A stretch of DNA of 64,000 bases. Source: Halomonas sp. Bachu 37. Its GTDB lineage: Bacteria > Pseudomonadota > Gammaproteobacteria > Pseudomonadales > Halomonadaceae. Shown here piece by piece: positions 17,759 to 25,417 of the stretch. The notes under the pieces are model-generated. The model was not told the DNA's origin and ran no database searches. It worked only from the letters and a program-made list of their open reading frames with translations. Positions within the stretch are counted from its first letter, which is position 1; each line of letters opens with the position of its first letter. The position numbers were made by a program, and so were the translations under genes. The stretch is from NCBI RefSeq assembly GCF_039691755.1, contig NZ_CP137552.1, positions 1,302,001 to 1,366,000 on the forward strand, read 5' to 3'.

Positions 17759-19009
17759 ATGGTCAAGCCAGCGCGCGAGAAAGCGCCCGACAGTACGCTT
17801 TCCCTGCTACGTGAGGGCTATCGGTTTATTCCTAACCGATGTCGGAAACACGACAGCGATATTTTCGAGGCGCGGCTGCTGCTTGAACGCACCCTTTTCA
17901 TCCAAGGGGAAGACGCGGCGAAAATCTTTTATAACAAGACCCATTTCACCCGGGAGAATGCGGCCCCCAAGCGTCTCGAAAAGACGCTCTTCGGCGAGGG
18001 CGGTGTACAGGGATTGGATGACGAGGAGCATCTTCATCGCAAGACGCTTTTCCTGCCTCTGCTCGAAGCGGAAAACGTAGCCGATCTGGTCGAGACAACC
18101 CGTCTGGTCTGGCTAGAGCGTTTGGCGCACTGGAAAATCGGATCTACCATTGTGCTGTTTGACGAACTTCAGGAGATCTTGTTCCAGGGTGTCTGCCGGT
18201 GGGCGGGCGTTCCTCTCGCCGAAGAAGAAATAAGCGATAAGACCAGAAAGATCGCCTTGTTGATCGAAAGCCCGGCTGCCATCACGTTCAAGCACTTGAA
18301 AGGCCGAATGGCAAGGAAACAACTGGAAGACTGGGCAGCCAAACTGATTACACAGGTGCGCGAGGGTACTCTAAACGTAGCCCCCGATAAGGCATTAGCT
18401 CGGGTCGCCTGGCACCGCAATCAAGCTGGCGATCTTCTCGCTACCGAAGTCGCGGCAGTGGAGTTACTCAACATACTGCGGCCCACCACAGCGGTAGCAC
18501 GCTATCTCGCCTTTATTGCCCATGCCCTGCATACCTACCCGCAACACAGGGAGCCGTTGGCAAAAGATGACGGCACTTACCGGGAATGGTTTGTCGAAGA
18601 AGTGCGCCGCCATTATCCATTCTTTCCCTGCGTCGTGGCCGTGGTGAAGTCCCCCTTCACTTGGCAAGGTATCGAGTTTACTCATGGTCGCAGGGTCGTG
18701 CTTGACCTGTATGGAACCAATCACGACAAGCGCTTATGGGAGCGGCCCGACGACTTCGATCCGCAGCGTTTTCAACAGACTCGTGATGAAAGCTATTCGC
18801 TGATCCCGCAGGGGGGTGGAGATTACGCGCTTCATCATCGCTGCCCCGGTGAAAGAATCACTCTAGGCTTGATGCATCTATGCGTGGATATGCTGGTCAA
18901 TCATATTCGCTACGAGGTTCCTCGGCAGGATCTGGATATCGATTATGGCAAAGTACCCACCCTGCCAAACAGTCGTTTCGTAATCGAATTCTCGGGCGAT
19001 AGCTCTTAA
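17759..19009 (+). CDS. Cytochrome P450, CYP152-type fatty acid peroxygenase
   Basis: This 416-residue P450 resembles the H2O2-dependent CYP152 family (P450-BSbeta, P450-SPalpha, OleT). The Arg-Pro pair that replaces the usual acid-alcohol pair is R241-P242 in NILRPTTAVARY, which binds the substrate carboxylate. The heme Cys is C362 in the loop QGGGDYALHHRCPGE. The residue that separates hydroxylases from OleT-type decarboxylases is Gln (Q84, in GVQGLDD), which predicts hydroxylation of fatty acids at alpha/beta carbons. No ferredoxin partner is needed in this family and none is encoded nearby; a manganese catalase lies only 0.7 kb away. It is the third gene of the ATP-grasp unit, 61 bp after the hydrolase. 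Confidence 0.9.
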   Translation: MVKPAREKAPDSTLSLLREGYRFIPNRCRKHDSDIFEARLLLERTLFIQGEDAAKIFYNKTHFTRENAAPKRLEKTLFGEGGVQGLDDEEHLHRKTLFLPLLEAENVADLVETTRLVWLERLAHWKIGSTIVLFDELQEILFQGVCRWAGVPLAEEEISDKTRKIALLIESPAAITFKHLKGRMARKQLEDWAAKLITQVREGTLNVAPDKALARVAWHRNQAGDLLATEVAAVELLNILRPTTAVARYLAFIAHALHTYPQHREPLAKDDGTYREWFVEEVRRHYPFFPCVVAVVKSPFTWQGIEFTHGRRVVLDLYGTNHDKRLWERPDDFDPQRFQQTRDESYSLIPQGGGDYALHHRCPGERITLGLMHLCVDMLVNHIRYEVPRQDLDIDYGKVPTLPNSRFVIEFSGDSS

Positions 19010-19090
19010 ACGATGAATAGCTCTTAAAACGCTAAAATAGTGAACTAATCAAATGAAACAGTAGGTTGAAAGATAAAACGGGATTGAAAG

Positions 19091-19126
19091 AAAAACCGCC
19101 CGGTTTTTTTGACCGGGCGGTTTTTT
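19091..19126. terminator. Bidirectional rho-independent terminator
   Basis: A 13-bp perfect stem: AAAAACCGCCCGG (19091-19103), a 9-base loop, then CCGGGCGGTTTTT with a T-run to 19126. The A-run on the left gives a T-run on the opposite strand. It sits between the convergent P450 gene (plus) and the DUF892 gene (minus) and should stop transcription from both sides. Confidence 0.92.
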
Positions 19127-19140
19127 ACTTCAGTTCTCTA

Positions 19141-19659
19141 TTATTTCTTGGCCGTGAGATCGTCGCTCTCGGCACGCTCCAGAAACTTGCGTGTGGTCTC
19201 GTCCAGATGCTCGGCCAGCCATTTCGCCATGGCCTCTTCCTCTTGAAGAATGCCTTTGCAGATAGCGGCGATTTCTGGCTTGGATGCCCTCTCGGCTGCC
19301 TGAATCAGAGCCTTGTAGCTGGCTATTTCAAAATGCTCGAAAGAGTAGCTTGCCAGGGAGCCCTTCATTACCTCATCGCCTGCCATCATGCCGCCCACGG
19401 CTTGTCCAAAAGCCATCAGCTGGGCACCGGTATCCTTCATGGTGGAAGTACTCACGCCCAGCAGTGTCATGCACTCTTCCAGCTTTTTCGCCTGGTCCTG
19501 AGTCTCCACGATATGTTGCTCGATGCGCTCACGTAACGTTGGATAGTGGTCAATTCGGCTCGCTTGAGATTGCAACATCTGTTCCGCCTGCTTTTCCATA
19601 GCATGCGCATCACGTAGCCAATCTTCTAGGTGTTTGAGCGTTTCCGTTTGATTAGCCAT
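19141..19659 (-). CDS. DUF892 ferritin-like protein (YciF/YciE family)
   Basis: A 172-residue all-helical protein of the DUF892 (YciF) family, a ferritin-like four-helix bundle. E-rich helices carry likely metal-binding residues: LRDAHAMEKQAEQML (about 15-29), EQHIVETQDQAKKLEE (about 47-62), SYSFEHFEIASYKALIQAA (about 104-122), LQEEEAMAKWLAEHL. The ATG at 19659 follows AGGAGAGAA. Enterobacterial relatives belong to the RpoS-controlled yciGFE-katN group. Here too it sits beside a manganese catalase and a KGG protein. Function is probably tied to oxidative or osmotic stress (inference). Confidence 0.85.
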   Translation of the reverse strand: MANQTETLKHLEDWLRDAHAMEKQAEQMLQSQASRIDHYPTLRERIEQHIVETQDQAKKLEECMTLLGVSTSTMKDTGAQLMAFGQAVGGMMAGDEVMKGSLASYSFEHFEIASYKALIQAAERASKPEIAAICKGILQEEEAMAKWLAEHLDETTRKFLERAESDDLTAKK

Positions 19660-19732
19660 TTCTCTCTCCTTATCAGTAAATCCAATCACTTATCCGAGCC
19701 GAGCCGCATAGGAGCGGCCGGCTCGTAAAGCG

Positions 19733-20572
19733 TTACTTCTTCATTGGCGTGATCTGCTCTTCCTGAGCACCTGAAAGAGGTTTGGCTGGCCCAAGCTCAG
19801 GAACTTGTCCTTCGGGTTCGGGCTGGTTCTTGACGAAGTATTCGCTACGACCATCCAGAGACTTGCCTTCCGCCCAGCGGCCGGAGGGAGCCTCTTTATC
19901 CAGCAAGGTATTGAGATAGTAATACGAATGCTGTGTGGCTTCGTGATCTGTAGGTGTGGCATTAGGAATTGGTAGCTGAGCTTCCATACCGCCCATTTCC
20001 TCGATTACCGCCAGCCACTGCTGCTGATGGTAAGTATCACGAGCGATAAGGAAGGAGAGGAAGTCCTTCATGCCATGATCGTCGGTCCAGTTATACAGGC
20101 GCGATACCAGTGTTCTCCCGCTGGCCTCTGCTGCGACGTTGGCCATCATATCCGCCCCGAGATTGCCGGAGGCATAGATGTGGCTCATATCAAATGGTAC
20201 CCCATTGGAGTTTACCGGCATGGCGGAGAGGCCTGAGGACAGCAAATGGCGTGGGTTGGCCCCGCCAAGAATGGCATTGATGATAGGGTCCTTGGCCGAC
20301 TCTTCCTGATAGGAGACGGGCGCGCCTTCCAAATTGAGTGTTACCGCGTGGGCCAGCATTTCGATGTGGCCAAGCTCTTCCGTCGCGGTGGACATCAGCA
20401 GATCACGAATCCGATCGTCCCCACGATTCCCCATGGCCTGGAAGAAATACTGCATGGCCACACGAATTTCACCTTCCACGCCACCGATGGCTTGTTGCAG
20501 CAACATCGCGAACTGCGGGTCAGGTTTATCCACCTTGACTGGGTACTGTAATTTACCGGAATGATGAAACAT
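19733..20572 (-). CDS. Manganese catalase
   Basis: This 279-residue non-heme catalase disproportionates H2O2 with a di-manganese centre. Ligands expected from the Lactobacillus enzyme are all present at the matching positions: E35, E66, H69 (in TEELGHIEML), E149 (VAAEAS) and H182 (DTYHQQQW). C-terminal residues about 225-279 form the tail that wraps a neighbouring subunit in the hexamer. It is comparable to Salmonella KatN. It lies 73 bp upstream of the DUF892 gene on the same strand and may be co-transcribed with it. Confidence 0.95.
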   Translation of the reverse strand: MFHHSGKLQYPVKVDKPDPQFAMLLQQAIGGVEGEIRVAMQYFFQAMGNRGDDRIRDLLMSTATEELGHIEMLAHAVTLNLEGAPVSYQEESAKDPIINAILGGANPRHLLSSGLSAMPVNSNGVPFDMSHIYASGNLGADMMANVAAEASGRTLVSRLYNWTDDHGMKDFLSFLIARDTYHQQQWLAVIEEMGGMEAQLPIPNATPTDHEATQHSYYYLNTLLDKEAPSGRWAEGKSLDGRSEYFVKNQPEPEGQVPELGPAKPLSGAQEEQITPMKK

Positions 20573-20988
20573 CTCGACCTCCTATCGTTTGCCTCATGAG
20601 AGACGGCAGGCAAAAGGGAATTGTCTCCTTTCGCTCGTATCATCCATGCTTGTCTGGCTCTGCTTGCCTATCTGCTCAAGTTCTGCTTGTACAAAACAGG
20701 ACATTTACGCTTGCAGAAAACAGCTGCCGGACCAATCTCCAACAGCTGTTACATAAAACATCGCGACTTTTGGTATGATGCCTTTCTTTCCCCATCCATG
20801 GTTTCATTCGGATGGCCGTCCCTGGCGAAAAAGAAGCTGCCTTGTATTTTCTCTCTGCTAGACACTCTTAGGAAGAGCCTGCCTTCCCTGGCATGTAGCC
20901 TGTATTCCCTGGCCTAACACGTCTTCCTGACGTTTCGAGAGCACCTTGATTCAGTTTACAAGGCAGACAAGTCGCTAGTTGCCCTTAG
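20573..20988. other. 416-bp intergenic region between KGG gene and manganese catalase
   Basis: Both flanking genes are on the minus strand, so this stretch should contain the catalase promoter and the KGG gene's 3' end. Short open frames on the plus strand here have no start signals or family resemblance. I see no clear terminator hairpin, repeat or riboswitch. Confidence 0.5.
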
Positions 20989-21477
20989 TCAGTGCGAGTT
21001 CTTGCCGCCTTTCTGACCGGCTTCAGAAGCTTTCTGCTTATCGTTGGCAAAGTTGCCACCGCTGTTCTGGCCACCTTTCTGACCAGCTTCGGATGCTTTC
21101 TCGGGGTCGTTGGCGAAGTTGCCACCGCTGTTCTGGCCACCTTTCTGACCAGCTTCAGATGCTTTTTGCGGGTCGTTGGCAAAGTTGCCACCGCTGTTCT
21201 GGCCACCTTTCTGACCAGCTTCGGATGCTTTCTCGGGGTCGTTGGCGAAGTTGCCACCGCTGTTCTGGCCACCTTTCTGACCAGCTTCAGATGCTTTTTG
21301 CGGGTCGTTGGCAAAGTTGCCACCGCTGTTCTGGCCGCCCTTGTGGCCAGCCTCGGCTGCCTTCTGCGGGTCGTTGGCAAAGTTGCCACTGCTGTTGTGG
21401 CCGCCTTTCTGGCCAGCTTCAGAAGCTTTCTGCTTATCGTTAGCAAAGTTGCCTGGATTTTGGTTTTGCTGTGCCAT
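20989..21477 (-). CDS. KGG-repeat stress protein (YciG-like), seven repeats
   Basis: A 162-residue very hydrophilic protein made almost entirely of seven 22-residue repeats, consensus NFANDPEKASEAGQKGGQNS plus GG. Each carries the KGG motif of the YciG/GsiB stress family (E. coli YciG has two or three). After a 9-residue start (MAQQNQNPG) the repeats run to the end. The ATG at 21477 follows AGGAGAAGTG; a GTG two codons upstream is possible. Such proteins are intrinsically disordered and induced by stationary phase, osmotic or desiccation stress. Repeats 3-4 and 5-6 are identical at the DNA level (see the repeat feature). Confidence 0.93.
   Translation of the reverse strand: MAQQNQNPGNFANDKQKASEAGQKGGHNSSGNFANDPQKAAEAGHKGGQNSGGNFANDPQKASEAGQKGGQNSGGNFANDPEKASEAGQKGGQNSGGNFANDPQKASEAGQKGGQNSGGNFANDPEKASEAGQKGGQNSGGNFANDKQKASEAGQKGGKNSH
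21061..21324. repeat. Two identical 132-bp tandem copies inside the KGG gene
   Basis: Bases 21061-21192 and 21193-21324 read the same by eye. Each 132-bp unit contains two 66-bp repeats that differ from one another (one codes for DPE, the other for DPQ), so the copy unit is a dimer of the protein repeat. This points to recent unequal recombination or replication slippage and predicts length variation between strains. Confidence 0.9.
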
Positions 21478-22052
21478 TTTCACTTCTCCTTTACTTTCAC
21501 CTGAACTTCAATTCGAGATAAAGATTCAGAGCCAAGCCCTGTCATTCTCGATGCTTCAGTTTGGTTTAGTACATCCATATACCGGCTGTCCGGCACTGCT
21601 AAGGCCTATTGCCCATCAGCGATTTAAAGGTAGGCAGGGTAAGCGGCATCCCGCAAGATTCTTTATGTAACAGATAGTAATCATCAAATAAATATTAACT
21701 TAGGTTAAAAAATCAGCGATGTATTAAATTTATCTATTAAAACCAGTTATTTATACTTTAACTCATACTTGGATTACACTTTTTACCATGACTAAGATAT
21801 AGAGTTGTCAGACATCCGGCTTAGGTTCATAAGCTAAAATAATGGTGTGGATCGACATGCAAAAGTTGATCGCCGGAATGCTTTAATTAAGAAGAATTAA
21901 CGCGCTCGCAGGTAAGCCTTCCCGAGCCTGTCGAAAAAATCATCAAGTAAAATTAGACGAAGAGATATAAATAAAATAGCGCTCTTGATGAGCGCTATAC
22001 GGCGTAAGTAGAAGCAAATTTCGTCAATACTTACTTAGATCTTAGAGTAAGC
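21478..22052. other. 575-bp AT-rich intergenic region
   Basis: Between the KGG gene and the 103-residue protein, both minus. Clearly more AT-rich than the flanks around 21660-21900. It should hold the KGG promoter near 21480-21560. The only structural element I can support is the minus-strand terminator at 21968-21998. No ORF with a start signal is convincing. Confidence 0.5.
21968..21998 (-). terminator. Rho-independent terminator of the 103-residue gene
   Basis: Read on the minus strand: ATAGCGCT, a 7-base loop, AGCGCTAT, then TTTATTTAT. The perfect 8-bp stem is at 21976-21998 and the T-rich tail at 21968-21975, 55 bp after the stop of the minus-strand gene ending at 22053. Confidence 0.75.
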
Positions 22053-22364
22053 TTATCCTTGGCGCCTGGAATTACTCGCTTTTTGCGCTTTCTCATTAAT
22101 ATTGTCTTTCTGGTCCTGCTTATCGCCCGCCTGCCAGCCGGAAAACTCCTTTTCATCATAGTCGGAACCGTGATGCGGGTTGGGGTGGCTTCCTTTCTGG
22201 TTATCGACATTGGCGTCAGGCCGATAGACCTGCGGCTGCTCATTCGGCTCTTGGGTCGACGAGTCCGCTGAGGACGGCTTGGTCGTAGGCGTATCACGCT
22301 TGACGACTGCCTCCGCCTGCTCTCTTTGCGACTTTTTATCGTCGGTTCCATTCGTGGAATTCAT
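22053..22364 (-). CDS. Hydrophilic disordered protein of unknown function
   Basis: A 103-residue protein rich in Gln, Asn, Asp, Lys, Ser and Pro with no hydrophobic segment and no Cys. It reads as fully disordered (for example NQKGSHPNPHHGSDYDEKEF). The ATG at 22364 follows AGGAGGAG by 5 bases, a very strong ribosome binding site, and a terminator follows the stop, so it is a real gene. No family is recognised. Its position at the end of a stress gene cluster suggests a hydrophilin-like role (inference). Confidence 0.72.
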   Translation of the reverse strand: MNSTNGTDDKKSQREQAEAVVKRDTPTTKPSSADSSTQEPNEQPQVYRPDANVDNQKGSHPNPHHGSDYDEKEFSGWQAGDKQDQKDNINEKAQKASNSRRQG

Positions 22365-22676
22365 GATTGCTCCTCCTGATGGCGATGGATATTCGGGTAC
22401 AACTCCGTGTCCCTTGCCAGAACTTAGAAAATAGCAGATGCCAAGTAAAAGCCAAGCGCTCCTTACTTAGTCGTATTGACAGAAAATGTCACTGCGCTGC
22501 AGCCCGCTTCATTCAGGGGTTGAATGACGTCTCTCATAATTTCGATTGTCTGATGCAGTAAGGCCTATCTATTGTAACGTAACGGCCTGCGGGTCGACCG
22601 CGCATGGCTTGCTGCTACCAAACACGTGGAAAGCGGCAAGTGTTCCAAAATAATCATATAGCTATGGGAACTCACT
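22365..22676. other. 312-bp divergent intergenic region before the peptide transporter
   Basis: Separates the disordered-protein gene (minus) from the substrate-binding protein (plus). A small dyad TGACA-N5-TGTCA is at 22477-22491 and AACAC...GTGTT flanks 22620-22644. Neither is strong enough to name an operator. The ribosome binding site of the next gene is weak (GGGAA 7 bases upstream). Confidence 0.4.
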
Positions 22677-24248
22677 ATGACGTTCAAGAAAACGCTGCTG
22701 GCCTCCGTTATTGGCGCCACTCTGGCAGGCACCGCCTTGCTGCCCATGACGGCCAGCGCCGAAACCCTGCGCATCGGTTACAGCGCCGACCCGGAAACCC
22801 TGGATATCCACGAACAGCTCTCGGGCGGTATGCTGCGTTTCTCACACCTGGCATTCGACCCGTTGGTACGCTGGACCAAGGATTTCAAGTTCGAGCCACG
22901 CCTGGCTACTGAATGGGAACAAGTCGACGAAACCACCATGCGCATGACCCTGCGTGAAGGCGTCATCTTCCACTCCGGCAATGAATTCACTGCCGAAGAC
23001 GTGGTCTGGACGATTGAACGTCTGAAGGAGAGCCCTGATTACCGCGCTATCTTCGAGCCGGTGGAAGGTGCCGAAGCCATCGATGACTATACTGTCGAAA
23101 TTACCACGGCCGAGCCCTATCCGCTGCTGCTCAACCTGGCCACCTACATCTTCCCGATGGATCGCAAGTTCTATACCGGCGAAACCGAAGACGGCGACGA
23201 TAAGAGCGAAATCGTCAAGGCAGGCAACTCCTTCGCCTCACGCAACGTTTCCGGCACCGGTCCCTTCGTGCTGACCGAGCGGCGCCAGGGTGTTCAGGTC
23301 GATTTCGAGCGTTTCGATGATTATTGGGACACCGAAACTCAAGGCAACGTTACCAGCATCGTGTTGACACCTATCGCCGAGAACGCGTCTCGCGTGGCTG
23401 CCCTGCTGTCCGGTGGTGTGGATTTCATCGATGCCGTACCCCCCAACGATCTCGATCGCGTACGTGAAGCCGACGATGTCGAACTCGTCGAAATCAACGG
23501 TACTCGTATTATTGGCTTCCAGCTTAACGAAGAGCGCGTCGAAGCCTTCCAGGATCCGCGCGTGCGCCAGGCGGTGGACCTTGCCATCAACCAGGAAGGC
23601 ATCGCCGACCGCTTGATGCGTGGTTTTGCCACGCCGGCCGGGCAGTTCTCGCCGGAAGGCTATTCCGGCCACAACCCGGACCTGACCCCGCGCTATGACC
23701 TGGAGCGCGCCCAGGAACTGATGGCGGAAGCCGGTTACGAAGACGGTTTCGAGATCGACATGATCGCGCCCAACAACCGCTACGTGAACGATGCCCAGAT
23801 CGCCCAGGCCGTAGCCAACATGCTGGCGCGCATCAATATCAAGGTAAACCTGCGCACCATGCCGCTGGCCCAGTACTGGCCGGAATACGATACACGTGAA
23901 TCCGATGCCGCGATGATCGGCTGGCACGCCGATACCGAAGACAGTGCCAACTTCTTCCAGTACCTGAGTTTCTGCTTCGACGAGGAAAGCGGTGCCGGCC
24001 AGTACAACTACGGCGGTTACTGCAACGAAGAGATCGATGCGCTGGTCACCGAGGCCGATAGCGAAACCGATCTGGAAAAGCGCAACGAAATGCTGCGTGA
24101 AGCCGAAGCCATGCTTTATGAAGACGCCGGTTTCATTACTCTGCACTGGCAGAATCTGGCCTACGCCGCTCGCGAGGGCGTGAATGTCGAACCGATCGTC
24201 AACGCCATCGATTTCCCCTACCTGGGTGACCTCGTCATCAAAGAATAA
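22677..24248 (+). CDS. Peptide/solute ABC transporter substrate-binding protein (family 5)
   Basis: A 523-residue periplasmic binding protein of the DppA/OppA type. The signal peptide covers residues 1-28 (cleavage after TASA-E); no lipobox Cys, so the mature protein is soluble. Family-5 landmarks are LRIGYSADPETLDIHEQ at the mature start, LREGVIFHSGNEFTAEDVVWT (about 96-116), and PRVRQAVDLAINQEGIA in the second lobe. It feeds the permeases and ATPases encoded immediately downstream. A 14-bp hairpin after its stop probably raises its level relative to the membrane subunits. Substrate is probably di- or oligopeptides given the adjacent pepQ (inference). Confidence 0.93.
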   Translation: MTFKKTLLASVIGATLAGTALLPMTASAETLRIGYSADPETLDIHEQLSGGMLRFSHLAFDPLVRWTKDFKFEPRLATEWEQVDETTMRMTLREGVIFHSGNEFTAEDVVWTIERLKESPDYRAIFEPVEGAEAIDDYTVEITTAEPYPLLLNLATYIFPMDRKFYTGETEDGDDKSEIVKAGNSFASRNVSGTGPFVLTERRQGVQVDFERFDDYWDTETQGNVTSIVLTPIAENASRVAALLSGGVDFIDAVPPNDLDRVREADDVELVEINGTRIIGFQLNEERVEAFQDPRVRQAVDLAINQEGIADRLMRGFATPAGQFSPEGYSGHNPDLTPRYDLERAQELMAEAGYEDGFEIDMIAPNNRYVNDAQIAQAVANMLARINIKVNLRTMPLAQYWPEYDTRESDAAMIGWHADTEDSANFFQYLSFCFDEESGAGQYNYGGYCNEEIDALVTEADSETDLEKRNEMLREAEAMLYEDAGFITLHWQNLAYAAREGVNVEPIVNAIDFPYLGDLVIKE

Positions 24249-24275
24249 CTGCATACTCCTTTAGTCCGCATGGAT

Positions 24276-24308
24276 GCTTCGCCCTTCGGCAACCCCGAAG
24301 GGCGAAGC
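24276..24308 (+). promoter_or_regulatory. Intercistronic stem-loop after the substrate-binding protein gene
   Basis: GCTTCGCCCTTCGG (24276-24289) pairs perfectly with CCGAAGGGCGAAGC (24295-24308) around the loop CAACC. No T-tract follows, so it is unlikely to be a strong terminator. In binding-protein operons such hairpins protect the upstream mRNA from 3' exonucleases and lower downstream expression; that role is inferred. Confidence 0.75.
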
Positions 24309-24367
24309 GTTATGCCGTGACGAAAGATCCTTTTCCTAATTGAATCTTCACATAGGTGGCGCGAGCC

Positions 24368-25417
24368 ATGATTGCCTTTTTGATCAAGCGGCTGATGCAC
24401 GCGATATTGGTGATGTTCGTCATCAGCGTGCTGGCCTTCGCCATCCAGGACAACCTGGGTGATCCCGTTCAACAGATGGTCGGGCAGTCGGTGCCCGAAA
24501 GCGAGCGTGAGGCGATTCGTGAGAGACTCGGCCTGAATGATCCGTTCCTGGTGCAGTACAGCCGTTTTGCCGTCAATGCCCTGCAAGGCGATTTCGGTAA
24601 CTCCTATTTCTATCGTGAACCCGCTCTGGAAGTCATTGCCCGTCACCTGCCGGCAACCCTGGAGCTGGTATTCGCCGCCACCTTGATCATCGTGCTGTTT
24701 TCCGTACCTATCGGCGTCTACAGTGCCATAAAGCCGAAAGCGGTGTTATCGCGATTTTTCATGGGCATTTCGATCGTGGGCATTTCGGTACCGGTCTTTT
24801 TGACCGCCATCGTGTTGATCCAGATATTCTCCATCGGCATGACCGTCAGCTTCTTTCCCCAGGATACCGGCTGGGGCAGCTGGTTGAATGATCTGCTATC
24901 GACCGAAGGCAACATGCCATCGTTCGGCCGTGGCTACGATCTGGTGCATGTCGTCGGCTACTGGGACACCAACCTGGCCAGCTGGAACGGCCTCAAGCAC
25001 CTGGTACTGCCTGCCATTTCCTTGGCCTCGATCATGCTGCCGCTGTTCATCCGCTTGATTCGCGCGGAAATGATGGAGGTGCTGCAGTCCGACTATGTCC
25101 GCTATGCCCGGGCCAAGGGCATTTCCATGCGCCGGGTCTATTTCATCCACGCATTGAAGAACACCATGCTCCCGGTCATTACGGTCGGCGGCGTGCAGAT
25201 CGGCACCATGGTGGCCTACACCATTCTCACCGAGACGGTCTTCCAGTGGCCGGGCATGGGATTGATGTTCCTCGACGCCATCAACCGTGCGGACATCCCG
25301 CTCATCGTCACCTACCTGATGATCGTCGGGGTGATCTTCGTGGTCACCAATACCATCGTCGACCTGGTCTATGGCCTGGTGAATCCCACCGTCAAACTCA
25401 CCGGTAAGCCCGCATGA
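24368..25417 (+). CDS. Peptide ABC transporter permease (DppB/OppB type)
   Basis: A 349-residue inner-membrane permease with six main helices. The N-terminal block (FLIKRLMHAILVMFVISVLAF) is typical for the B-subunit, and the EAA loop that contacts the ATPases reads DYVRYARAKGISMRRVYFIH with the A-x-x-K-G core (about residues 238-257). The ATG at 24368 is favoured over GTG at 24356 because TAGGTGG lies 8 bases upstream of it. The stop overlaps the next permease by 4 bp. Confidence 0.93.
   Translation: MIAFLIKRLMHAILVMFVISVLAFAIQDNLGDPVQQMVGQSVPESEREAIRERLGLNDPFLVQYSRFAVNALQGDFGNSYFYREPALEVIARHLPATLELVFAATLIIVLFSVPIGVYSAIKPKAVLSRFFMGISIVGISVPVFLTAIVLIQIFSIGMTVSFFPQDTGWGSWLNDLLSTEGNMPSFGRGYDLVHVVGYWDTNLASWNGLKHLVLPAISLASIMLPLFIRLIRAEMMEVLQSDYVRYARAKGISMRRVYFIHALKNTMLPVITVGGVQIGTMVAYTILTETVFQWPGMGLMFLDAINRADIPLIVTYLMIVGVIFVVTNTIVDLVYGLVNPTVKLTGKPA

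Noticed and set aside
20989..21477. Regular 66-bp repeats as a possible CRISPR array
   Set aside because: The repeats are contiguous with no spacers and keep one reading frame coding the KGG family repeat.
21660..21900. AT-rich stretch as a horizontally acquired island
   Set aside because: It is short, has no integrase, tRNA or insertion sequence ends, and flanking genes look native. A promoter region is a simpler reading.
23238..24254. 338-codon open frame on the minus strand
   Set aside because: Antisense to the substrate-binding protein gene; composition typical of an antisense shadow.
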